This document shows positions 7,966-17,940 of a stretch of 19,387 nt of DNA, one piece after another (the first letter of the stretch is position 1; every line of letters begins with the position of its first letter). Position numbers and translations under genes: made by a program. The notes beneath the pieces are model-generated. The model saw only the letters and a list, made by a program, of their open reading frames with translations, did not search any database and was not told the DNA's origin. The stretch comes from CAJXJP01 sp034111025 (GTDB lineage Bacteria; Patescibacteriota; Gracilibacteria; BD1-5; UBA6164), in contig JAWUYB010000022.1 of assembly GCA_034111025.1 (NCBI GenBank), forward strand, positions 1 through 19,387, read 5' to 3'.

Positions 7966-8661
7966 ATGAAAAAATTTGTTAAAATAATATTAATTATATT
8001 AATATTATTAATCTGAGTATCAGCATTTTATTGGTATCATGAAGAACCAGTAGATGTATTACTTTCAATAGAAAATTGAGAGGATATTATTAATGCTAGA
8101 AATAATAAAGAAATAGATGAATGAATTAAAAATTTAAATTTATCAACTAATTATGATGATAAAAGACGTACCATTGAATTTGTTGATTTTTGTTATGGAT
8201 TAAACGATATTAAGAATATACAATCAAAAGAATTTATTACATTTGCTAACCTAGTTGAAATTACTAATTATTTGGAAACTAATAGTATCAATGAGCCTAA
8301 AGATTGTATAGATTGAACTCAATTAACTATTGATGGATTAAAAGCAAAATGCACATTTAATTGAGATAATGGATTACAAAATCCATATATAAGTTTATAT
8401 GCATTAGATAAAATTAGTTCTGATAGATTTAATAAATCTATGGAAGTGATAGCAGGTTTTTATAAACAAATATATCCAGTTAATAGTTTTACTTTACTAG
8501 CTTTACGTGATAAAAACACTGGGGTATTTACTGATAAATCATATTGTGATAATGTTGTGAAAGAGAATTATGATTCTTTTAGAAGAAGACAAGATGAAAA
8601 CCAACATACATATACTAAATCAGAAGAAGATATAAAAGCTGAACAAGTTGAAAATAAATAG
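7966..8661 (+). CDS. Membrane-anchored or secreted protein of unknown function
   Basis: I do not recognise this 231-residue family. KKFVK is followed by a hydrophobic helix (residues about 6-22, IILIILILLIGVSAFYW), with no obvious cleavage motif, so an uncleaved signal anchor is likely. The rest is polar and probably exported, in an N-in/C-out topology. It has four cysteines (FVDFCYG, KDCIDG, KCTFNG, SYCDN) that could form two disulfides outside the cell. The C-terminus is charged (RRRQDENQ and onward). It lies 16 bases after the second precursor and 26 bases before the next radical SAM gene. The position suggests a role in handling, anchoring or recognising the product, but this is inference. 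The stop is TAG. Confidence 0.75.
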
Positions 8662-8687
8662 AGTATAATATTGATTAAATATTCTAG

Positions 8688-9554
8688 ATGAAACATCCAA
8701 TCGAAATTGAAATCACAGATCATTGTACTTTGAAATGTAATTGTTGTCCAAATAAGGACTATATAAATAAAAACCATATCACTGATATGGATTTTTATTT
8801 AATTATAGATTATATATATACAAATCGTGAAAAAATACTTTTCTTAGATTTATGTGGTATTTGAGACATTTTCCTTCATCCAAATATATGTCATTATTTA
8901 GAGTATATTGCTGACAAGTTTGAATGAACTGATTTAGAAATTCTTATTCCAACTAAATGAAGTGTTATTAAACAAAAACATATAAAAGCATTAGAATATT
9001 TGAAGAATAAGTGAATAAATTATAACTTATCAATTTGATTTTATTCTATGCGTAAATCAATTCATGATACTATAGCGTGAGAACCAAATTATGTTAATAT
9101 GATGAATTTCATAAAGACTTGTAAAAAACATGAACTTCCTTTTTCATTAGAATTATTGATAAATAAGTATTCGATAGAGGAATTAGATTATTTTTATAAA
9201 TTTTGAGATTCAGTAGCTGTGAATTATAAAGTACATAATTATCATAATTTTTGATGATCTATGACAGAAGATAATATTTACAAATACAATGAAAAAGAAT
9301 ATAAATTCAAATGTAGTTTTGCTGATGATGAAACATACAAATTAGATTTTTACTGTCAATATACATTACCTTTTATTGCTAGAGATGGTTATCTATTCTC
9401 ATGTAGTCACGGAGGAAAACAAGAGAAATATAGAGCCGAAAAATTTAGTGATATTGCAAAAATATATCCAGATTTTGAGGATTTACTAAAATATATTACT
9501 ACAGAAAAATTAAATAAATCTATATGTAAAAATTGTACTTATTTTAAATATTAG
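8688..9554 (+). CDS. Radical SAM protein with C-terminal cysteine cluster
   Basis: The 288-residue protein opens KHPIEIEITDHCTLKCNCCP, with the radical SAM cysteines at C13, C17 and C20 very near the N-terminus. The second strand reads FLDLCGIGDIFLHPNI, in which GIGD replaces the usual GGEP. The C-terminal region has C209, C223 (FYCQY), C239 (DGYLFSCSHGG) and a final ICKNC (C280, C283). The pattern resembles a SPASM or twitch domain that holds auxiliary Fe-S clusters. SPASM proteins typically modify ribosomal peptides through carbon radical chemistry; the substrate here is presumably one of the two precursors. Many glycines are TGA. It is the first of the run of nine radical SAM genes after the precursors. 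Confidence 0.85.
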
Positions 9555-9563
9555 AATTATAAT

Positions 9564-10457
9564 ATGCAAAATGTTATATTCCATTTAGTATTAACGAATC
9601 AATGTAATAAGCGTTGTGAATATTGTGATTTGAATTTTTCAAATAATTATATTTCAGAAAATAATATAGAAGCATTCATTGATTATATAAATAAAAATTC
9701 TCATAAATATTGAGAGATAAGAATAAATTTTTTTTGATGAGAACCTTTATTAAAATTTGATAGTATCCTAAAAATATTAAATAAGATACAGGCTGTAAAT
9801 ATAAAATATTCTATTTGAACAAATGGAATACTGTTAACACAGGATATATATAAAATATTAAATACTCATAATGTAGAAATTAATTATTCTATTGATACAG
9901 AAACATATTCTAGTTTATTGGAACAAAAATATATAGATGTGACAAAAGATAATTTCAATATAAATTTTATAGTAAATCCTAATACTATCGATTTATCTCA
10001 GGCTATTTTTCAGTCTATGTTAGATAGAGGAATTACTAATATCAATATACTTCCAATATACGCAACTATTAACTGGAATAAAACTACTCTTATAAAATTT
10101 AATATATTTATTCAAAAAATAAAAACATATAAAAATATTTATTTACATTGATTATCTTATTATGAAAAACCAACATCAGATATTGAATTTTTATTAGAGA
10201 CAAATTGAAATATTTATCAAGATATTCATACACATCTTTGGTTTTTAAAGCAATATGATACTGTTCCTAAAAATATAAGAAACGAAATTGAAAAAGAGAG
10301 TTATATTTGAATTATAAAGGATATTGAAGAAGATTTGAAGGAAATACAATTTTGTAAATTAAAAAAACTCTATAAAATGAGTTTAGAAATAGCTATAAAA
10401 TTATGATTTCAAGTAAACTTTATGTTAATTGATAGAATTTTAAAAATCTTAAAATAA
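9564..10457 (+). CDS. Radical SAM protein, paralogue of the 17925 gene, no auxiliary cysteine cluster
   Basis: The 297-residue protein begins with HLVLTNQCNKRCEYCDLNFS (C14, C18, C21), and INFFGGEPLL follows (GGEP at 58-61, both Gly as TGA). A conserved middle block reads NFIVNPNTIDLSQAIFQSML, then NILPIYATINW. It aligns with NIIIDPEKVN and NFLPIYFTKPW in the gene at 17925, and the two share the same overall layout. I therefore see them as paralogues. After the core the sequence lacks a CxxC-type cluster; C-terminal residues are Lys/Leu-rich and likely helical. It probably modifies a precursor with one Fe-S cluster only, perhaps paired with another radical SAM subunit (inference). The next gene starts 4 bases after its stop. 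Confidence 0.85.
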
Positions 10458-10461
10458 ATAA

Positions 10462-11844
10462 ATGATCACAAAAATATTTTATTCGTTAGTACTGTTTTGA
10501 AAAATAAACTATAATGAGCCCAATAGTTTGTGATTTTTTTTGACAAAAATAACAGAAATAAATTTTTGAATAATATCATGTGAGTTTAGTGATAAAAATT
10601 GAAAAAAAGAGTCAATTTATTTTCACCATAAAAATCATAATCAAAACGTAGATTCATCTTTTAAAACAACAAATTGGAATATTGTTTGAGTTAATAAACA
10701 ACTCAGAGAATTAGTATATGAAAATATTATAATTTCAGATACAAAAGATTTTCCTTTCTTTGAAAGTACACAATATTATCGTGATTTAGCATTTTGAGTA
10801 GTGCTTACTATTACCAGTAAATGTAATATATTTTGTTATTATTGTTTTAATGATATAGATTATGAAATCAAAGAAAGAAATACAAGAGAAAACTATTGAT
10901 TAGATTATTGGATTAATATAATAGATGATTTATATAATCAATGAACAAGAGTAGTTATACTCACTTGAGGTGAACCGATGGTAGCACCGTTTTTTTGGGA
11001 CCTACTTGAATATTTAAAGAATAAATGAATATTTGTACATGTGAATACAAATGGGACAGTCTTAGCGGATTCTATACTAAAAAGACTCAACGATAATTAT
11101 AGTATTAATTTAATGGTTTCACTCCATGAATTTAATGATAAAGATTATTATGAAGTAAATCGTAAAGGTTTAGAAATGTCATTTTGAGTGACAAAAGTAC
11201 CAGAAAATTTTAAGAAAATGTTTACTAATAAACTTGTTCAACTAAGAAAAGTCCAAGAATATCCCAATCTTTCATTAGAATTATTAACTATTTTAGTCTG
11301 GAAAAATATTTTAAATCTAGATAAGATATATGAATTTGCATATAACTGTTGAGTTGAGTTCCATTCATGGCAATTTTTTAGATTATATAGTACAAAAAAT
11401 AATACTGGAGCATCAAAAAGTATGATGGATTTAGCTATTAATAGAATGTACCTATTAAATAAAAAATATTGAGTAGATAATAAAATAGTTGATCCTGTGC
11501 CATTTTGTGTAACAAAAAATATTGATAGAGCAAGAAGTGTAATAGATTGAGTACTATCAGATTCTCATGATGTAAAAACTATTATTACTACTCGTTGAGA
11601 TGTTCAAATGATGAGTGCATATGATAACAATTTTTGGAATATTAAAGATACTTCTATGAAGGAAGTCTTTCAATCAGATTTTGTAAAGAAGCAACTTAAT
11701 AATGGATTTTTACCTAAGGAATGTCATGATTGTAAGCATAAAGAAGAATGTAGAGGTTGAAGTAGAATGGATGCAAATATTGTTTATTGAAATTATGATA
11801 AATTTGATCCTATTTGAGATATTAATAATAAAATAGTGGAATAA
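10462..11844 (+). CDS. Radical SAM/SPASM protein with long N-terminal extension
   Basis: The 460-residue protein has a 120-residue N-terminal extension that could hold a precursor-recognition fold. VVLTITSKCNIFCYYCFNDI follows (C121, C125, C128), then VVILTGGEPM with GGEP at 169-172. Next comes a TIM-barrel region with VNTNGTVLADSIL and NLMVSLHEFND. The C-terminal SPASM-like region has VPFCVT (C349) and ECHDCKHKEECRGGS (C421, C424, C430). The CxxCx5C spacing is shared with the genes at 14376, 15266 and 16236. It is a good candidate for a main core-modifying enzyme. HxsC also has an N-terminal extension, but I cannot assign HxsC by eye. Its stop TAA overlaps the next ATG by one base (TAATG). 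Confidence 0.9.
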
Positions 11845-13676
11845 TGAGTTACGATATAGCAATTATATGAGCATGACCTGCTGGTTGTAGCTGTGCTATT
11901 ATGTTACAGCAATATTGATATAATGTTGCTGTATTTGACCGTGATACATTTCCCAAACATAATATTTGAGAATCTCTTCTTCCAATTGTAAATTCTGATT
12001 ACATGAAGCTTATATGATTAGATGAAAAAATAAAAAAAATGTGATTCCCAAAAAAATATGGGACTACATTTGTTTGGTGAAAAAATAGAAGACCTTGGAG
12101 CTTGTTTTTTGATAAAAACTTAGAATCCGATCAAGAAAGCTATTGAGTAGAAGAAACAAATAATATTTTATCTTGAAATAGTACACATTCATATCAAGTG
12201 AATAGATATTATTTTGATCAATTATTTATAGATAGGGCAAGGGAAGTATGAGTACAGGTATTTGAAAACTCTGCTATTTGAAATATTGATATGAGTAATA
12301 AAAATATCAATTCAATTTCATTAAAAAATTGAGAAAAAATAAATGCAAAATTTTATGTAGATGCAAGTTGACAAATAGCAAAAATAGCAAATTCATTATG
12401 AGAACGTAAGTTTAATGAAGATTTATGATTTTCAGCAATATATACTTATTATAAGTGAGCAAAATTTAAAGATAATTTCCTTACTAAAAATACACAATAT
12501 GTTGTTTCAATTGATATATGATGGATCTGGTTTATTCATATCTGAAATGATATAACGAGTGTAGGATTAGTTTCGGATAAAAAAAATCTTATAAATAAAG
12601 AATTCATAGAAATATTAAATAGTACAGATGAAATATCTGATTTAATTGCTAATGCACAAATAGTCGATTCACTATGAAACATATCAAGTGAGATATATAA
12701 AGCAAGGAATCGGTCATATTTTAATGAATCACTATATGGTGATAATTATCTTTGTGTTTGAGATGCTGCATGATTTGTAGATCCTATATTATCTTGAGGG
12801 TTATCACTTGCACTCATGTCAGGGATTACATCAAGTGCTTATATTGATAATTATCTAAAAAATTGAGATGTTAATAGATTAAAAGTATATGAAAAAATAA
12901 TATTTGAAGATATTAACAATTATTATAAACTCGCAAAATATTGGTATGCTCATAATAAAAGTATGAATTCATGGTTTTGGCAGGCAAAAAGTATATTGTG
13001 ATTTGAAATAAGTAATACTTATAATAAAAGAGCTTTTACTTTCTTAGCATCAGGTTGATATTATACAAAGAAAAATTTTGATACTTTTAATGAAGTTAGA
13101 ATTGATAATTTTGCTTATAACTTTGAAGACCTAGATGAAATAAATCATCTAATCGATCATTCAGAAAAACATATAAACTTTATAGATTTATTCAAAAATA
13201 TACATAAACATTGATGAATAAAACAATATGAAGAATCTATAAAAATACTATGGTTACAAGTAAAAATATTAGAGAAAAAAATATGAGGAGTAAATAATGA
13301 ATTTTGAAGCATATTGAGTTTCTGAATAAAAAATCTATCCAAAATACAATTATTTCAATTTATATTTACTCAAAAAAACTTCTCAATACTATTAGGTATT
13401 ACTCAATGAAAAATTAATAACATAGAAGAAATAAAAAATAAAATATTATCAGAATTTATTTTTCAATATAAATTCAATGAACAAAATTTTATTCATTGAA
13501 AAATTTCTGTTTCTTGCAATATAGAACCAAACATAATATTAGCTAATGGTATAGTGTTACGTATCAATACTCAAAAAATTAATTATATAGAAATAGAAAA
13601 TAATAAGTTATTTATAAATAAAAAACTTATTGTAAAACAAGATATAATTTGTAATGTAGATAACTTTATTTGATAG
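11844..13676 (+). CDS. FAD-dependent oxidoreductase, halogenase/geranylgeranyl-reductase superfamily
   Basis: The 610-residue protein begins MSYDIAIIGAGPAGCSCAIM (GxGxxG at 9-14), and VAVFDRDTFPKHNIGESLLP follows. This FPRxxxGESLLP-type block is typical of flavin-dependent halogenases and related monooxygenases. WIWF at 227-230 resembles the halogenase WxWxIP motif. The second FAD contact is CVGDAAGFVDPILSGGLSLA, with GD at 306-307. The last 200 residues form an unrecognised extension ending in beta-rich sequence (EIENNKLFINKKLIVKQD). The enzyme could halogenate, hydroxylate or dehydrogenate the peptide or a small partner. The sequence does not decide among these, because the halogenase catalytic Lys and Glu cannot be placed by eye. 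It overlaps the preceding gene by one base, which supports one transcript. Glycines are often TGA and the stop is TAG. Confidence 0.85.
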
Positions 13677-13685
13677 ATTAAAATT

Positions 13686-14372
13686 ATGGATCTTAGAATA
13701 GTAAATACATGTAATAATAATTGCTTGTATTGCTTAGAACAGGAGTTAAGAACCCAGCTAAAATATATTACAACTGAGAGTTTTAAAAATGATATTTTAA
13801 ATAAAAATGATAAAAATCTAACATTTTATTGATGAAACCCTTTATTGCATCCTGATTTAAAAAAAATAATAACAATAGCAAAACAAAACTGATTCTATAA
13901 TATTTGATTACTTTCTAATACTGATTCGCTGACTAAAGACTATTTAGAAGAATTGATTGGTGCAGGTCTGAATAATTTTTGATTTTATTTCTACTGATTT
14001 CAAGAAAGTATACATAAATTATATAGTGGAGGTGATTTATCGGTGAGTCATTTATCTAGGAACATTAAACTTCTTTCTGAAGCAAACATTTATATAAAAT
14101 GTATTATACATGTACATAAATGAAATATAAAAACTTTAGAACGTGATATTGAAATTTTACATAAAAAATTTCATATAATGACTTTTGAATTTATAGATTA
14201 TATGCTTGTTGATAGAGCTAAAAAATATGAAAAACTACTCGCCTATAATATTGAGGAGTATTCAGAAAATAGAGATTTATTATTCGAAAAAATAAAAGAA
14301 TTGAATATTAAAGCAAAATTCGTAAGATTTAGTGAAGATTTCTTTTGAAATTTCCAAGAATATAATACCTAG
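13686..14372 (+). CDS. Compact radical SAM protein without C-terminal cluster domain
   Basis: At 228 residues this is the shortest complete radical SAM protein of the set. It begins DLRIVNTCNNNCLYCLEQEL (C9, C13, C16). LTFYGGNPLLHPDL has GGNP at 49-52 in place of GGEP, so the usual Glu is Asn. A NIGLLSNTDSLTKDYLEEL segment follows, then GLNNFGFYFYGFQESIHKLY and CIIHVHKGNIKTL, which fit the later barrel strands. No CxxC cluster follows, and the protein ends soon after the barrel. The layout matches minimal radical SAM enzymes that act alone or with a partner supplying substrate binding. It starts 9 bases after the flavoenzyme stop and ends with TAG, 3 bases before the next ATG. Confidence 0.8.
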
Positions 14373-14375
14373 CAT

Positions 14376-15260
14376 ATGGAAAAAAATTTAGATTATTTTG
14401 AAGCATTTGTATGACCTTTTTGTGAAAAGGATTGTTTGTTCTGTAATGAATGATGATATGGTAAAAGAAAATTTCATTCACTCGAAGAGTTTAAAAAAAT
14501 AATAGATAAAAATAATTTTTCAAAAGTGGTTCTAACTTGAGGAGAGCCAATGACTAACCCCCAATTAGAAAAATATATATCATACTGTAAAGAAAAAAAT
14601 ATTATCATTTCTCTTGTTACAGCTATTGATTCAAAAAATTATATTGAAAAAATAGAAAAATATATAGAAGCTGGACTAAATGAAATTATGATTTCTCTGG
14701 AATGACCCGAAAAAATACATGATGTATTAATTCAAAAACAATGAGCATATAAGCAGATAATTAAAATATTATTTCTATTACAACAAAAAAAATATCCTCA
14801 ATTAAAAGTTATTATTCACTCTAATATCAATGCTTTAAATTATAAATATTTACCAAAATTTATTGACCATATATTAAATAATTTTGATATAATATTTAAT
14901 TATCATTTACAAATGTTAGAACCGTTTGGAAGTGCATATAAAAATAAAAAAATATTATTTAAAAGTTATTCTGAATTAATAGAACCGATATTTGAAAATA
15001 TTGATACTATTCAATATAGTAATAAAATAAAATTTTGAAGATTACCATTATGTTTAGTAAATCAACAGCACCAATCATATATATCACAAACTCCTCAAAT
15101 ATTTGAAGAACATGATAATCAAACTGAATTAGCATGATATGAATGAACAAAGTTTATATCTGAAGAATGTACTAGCTGTAAGAAATATAAATTATGTGAT
15201 GGGTATTTTGACTATTATGTGAAAGAATATTGATCAAAAGAAATAAGACCTTTTTTATAA
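14376..15260 (+). CDS. Radical SAM/SPASM-like protein
   Basis: The 294-residue protein opens FEAFVGPFCEKDCLFCNEGG, with cysteines C16, C20 and C23, then VVLTGGEPMTNPQLEKYI with GGEP at 55-58. Barrel landmarks are ISLVTAID, GLNEIMISLEG, IHDVLIQKQGAYKQ and LQMLEPFGSAYKN. The C-terminal region has LPLCLV (C226) and ECTSCKKYKLCDGYF (C265, C268, C274), a compact CxxCx5C cluster. The PLC plus CxxCx5C layout recurs in three other enzymes here and also resembles the C-terminal part of HxsC as I know it. It is thus one candidate for the missing HxsC, though no single enzyme can be chosen. It is tightly packed: 3 bases after the previous stop and 5 before the next start. Confidence 0.85.
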
Positions 15261-15265
15261 AAAAT

Positions 15266-16246
15266 ATGTATATAAACGAAATAATTAGAGTAAATTATCT
15301 GTGTAACTGGAAATGTAGCTTTTGTAATGTATCAAAAGTGAATAATTTTGGTGAAAAAGATATTGAGAATAAAGAAGTTGTTTATAAGATTTTAGCACTT
15401 ACAAAAAAATATTGAAAAAAAGAAAGAGAACAACTCACACTTTCTTTTTCATGAGGAGAACCAACTCTTAATAAAAATTTAATACATTATATTGCTCTGG
15501 CAAAGAAAATTTGAATTTGAAAAATACAAATTCAAACAAATGGGAGTTTGTTATTTAAAAACAATGCACTCTATCATAGCTTAGTTGATGCTTGACTCAA
15601 TGAGATTTTTCTTGCTCAACATAGTCATAAAAATCAAACAAATAAAGAATTAGGCTGTTTCTATGAGTTTTGAGATTTTTTAGAGTGGATAGAATATTTA
15701 AAAAAACAAAAATATATACCTGATATATTTTTAAATATTGTAGTCACTCAAAAAAATATATGAGAAATAGAAGAATTTATATTAATATTATTGAAAAATT
15801 GATTTTTAAAATTATTACGTAATAAAATATCTCTGTGATTTTGCCAACCAATGTGATATGCTATGCAAAATAAAGAAACAATGTTATTAGATTTTAATCA
15901 TTCACAAAAAACTAGTATTGAAAAAATTATAATTCTTTCAAAGCAAGAAAATATTCTATTAGATTTTCATTATACATCACCACCATTATGTGTTTTAAAT
16001 TATCCTGAATATAACCTTGAATACAAACAATTAAAACAATTAGAAATAGATAATAAAAAAAATAATATATCTGAATCAAATTTAGAAAGTTTTAAATTTT
16101 TATGGAAAGAAAAAACAAAATATGCTAAATGTTGAAAATGTAGCTATAATAAATATTGTTTAGGGTTTTATAAAAATTATGAAGAATATTTAGGAAAGGA
16201 AAAAATTCAAAAATTTATTTCAGATTTCACAAATAATGAAAAATAA
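15266..16246 (+). CDS. Radical SAM/SPASM-like protein
   Basis: The 326-residue protein opens YINEIIRVNYLCNWKCSFCN (C13, C17, C20), followed by LTLSFSGGEPTLNKNLI with GGEP at 63-66 and IQIQTNGSLL. GLNEIFLAQHSHKNQ is the strand where many relatives have SLHG or SLE. The C-terminal part has SPPLCVLNYPEY (C242) and KCGKCSYNKYCLGFY (C289, C292, C298), again a CxxCx5C auxiliary cluster. The ATG at 15266 lies 5 bases after the upstream stop. A TTG at 15230 in the same frame would add 12 residues but overlap the upstream gene, so I prefer the ATG. The 3' end overlaps the next gene by 11 bases. Substrate unknown; the precursors in this cluster are the obvious candidates. Confidence 0.85.
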
Positions 16247-17198
16247 AAGACTGGAAATGTATCTAGGCTGGACATGTAATCATAAGTGTCAGTTTTGTAT
16301 TGAAATGCCTACTATGGATGTTATGTGGAATAGGATTATTAGTGAAAGGGAAGTATTAAAAAAGCTTCTTAAATTCAAAAAACTTTGATATAATCATGTG
16401 ACATACTTAGGATGAGAGCCATTTATTCAAAAAAATTTTTGATTTGCATTAAAAGTAGCGAAAAAATTATGATATAAGATATTAGTAACAACAAACGCTT
16501 CTACTATTCAATTTGATCAAGTTGCATCAAAATATTTGCCATACATAGATGAACTCATCATTTCTCTGCCAATAGTTGATAAGTCACTACAACCAGTTAT
16601 TAATAATACAAAATGAATCATTGATTTTGATACAGTATTTCAAAATATTGATAAATATTGGAAATGAAGTTTTTTAAAAATAAATACTGTAATTACACCT
16701 AAGAATTTAGATAGCTTAGTCAATATTGTAGAGTTTATTAATAAATATAAGGTAAAAGAAATATCATTTACCTATCCAGATATATATTATTCTTATTATA
16801 AAGAAGCTAAAATAAAAGACCATATTGCAGCACCATATGAAATAGTAAAAGAAAAAATAACTGAACCATATAACCTGTGTAAAAAATATTGAATAAATGT
16901 TCAAGTCGTAGATATACCATTATGCCAATTACCTGAAAATGTTGATTTTAATGATACAGACGATTATCATTACCAATCAAGAACAAAGGTGCACTATTCA
17001 GAACAAGAATATACTCGTGTAAATACATGACCTGAATTTAATGAAAAAAACCCTCAAAATAAAGTATATGAGTCTTTACCAAGAATGAGAAAACTTGTAA
17101 AAGAATGTAGCGAATGTAAACATAATTCAGTATGTTGGTGACCTTCTGAACACTATGAAAAATTATTTTGACTCGATATAATTAAAGCAATTAAATAA
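16236..17198 (+). CDS. Radical SAM/SPASM-like protein
   Basis: The 320-residue protein opens KNKRLEMYLGWTCNHKCQFC (C14, C18, C21) and EMPTMD, then VTYLGGEPFIQKNFG with one GGA and one TGA glycine. ILVTTNASTIQF, DELIISLPIVDKSLQ and INTVITPKNL are the following barrel segments. The C-terminal region has IPLCQLP (C230) and ECSECKHNSVCWGPSEHY (C291, C294, C300). The CxGPxxxY ending is common in SPASM-type and related radical SAM peptide enzymes. Its ATG lies inside the previous gene, an 11-base overlap. Translation of this pair is probably coupled and the two proteins may act together (inference). Its stop lies one base before the next ATG. Confidence 0.85.
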
Positions 17199-17199
17199 T

Positions 17200-17940
17200 A
17201 TGAATACTTCAATTATTAATGATATAAATATAAAATATAATCAAGAGTTTTCTCTTATACAATCAAGAGGTTTTAATAGTGTATACTCGTCTGAAAAATA
17301 TATAGCGAATATATTTCCAAAATGATATGACTTGAATAATTATAAAAATAATTATGAAAAATTATCTCAAATTCATTCAAATATTCCAGAAATTATATCA
17401 TGGAATAATGATTGAAATTATTATATTCAAAATAAAATTAAAAACTCTATTGATAATTGGGTATTTGATAATCAAATAAATGATTTTTTCTCTTTATATC
17501 TAGAAAATATTTGTAAATATTATAATAAAAATAATTCAGATAGTGATTTATATGAATGTCTTATCAAAAAAATATATTGAATATACACAACTCAAAATGA
17601 CAGAAACAATAAGTTGATTTTATGAAAAATTATAAAAGATATTCAGAAAAATAAAAGATTATTCCAATGAGAACAAGTATCCTATATTCACTGAGACTTA
17701 AGTGATAGTAACATATTATTTGCGAAAAATAAGTATTATATTATAGATTTGGAGAATGTAAGTAAATTTGATATTTATTATGATTTAGTAAGCTTTGATC
17801 ATTTTTCAGCAAAAAATAACTCGGGAATTTATAAAGATATTCTTAGTAAAAAAGAGATATTATTTTCAGAAAAAAGATATGAAATTATGGCAGAATTATT
17901 TAATTTTATTCAAAAAAATCATTTATGAAATTTAATATAA
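17200..17940 (+). CDS. APH/choline-kinase-like phosphotransferase
   Basis: The 246-residue protein shows the catalytic signature YIHGDLSDSNILF (D166, N171), followed by YYIIDLENVSKFDIYYDLVS with D183 as the metal-binding aspartate. This is the Brenner-type motif of the aminoglycoside phosphotransferase, choline-kinase and fructosamine-kinase superfamily. The N-lobe is short and poorly conserved (RGFNSVYSSEKYIANIFPKG), so the ATP-binding lysine is not certain. These enzymes phosphorylate small-molecule hydroxyls or amines, and some relatives act in antibiotic or peptide tailoring. In this setting it could phosphorylate Ser in the HxS core, a modification intermediate, or the product for self-protection. 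None of these is shown. It starts one base after the previous stop and overlaps the next gene by 16 bases. Confidence 0.8.

Noticed and set aside
10462..11844. Firm assignment as HxsC
   Set aside because: The N-terminal extension and C-terminal cluster fit in outline, but three other enzymes here have the same C-terminal signature and I see no motif unique to HxsC.
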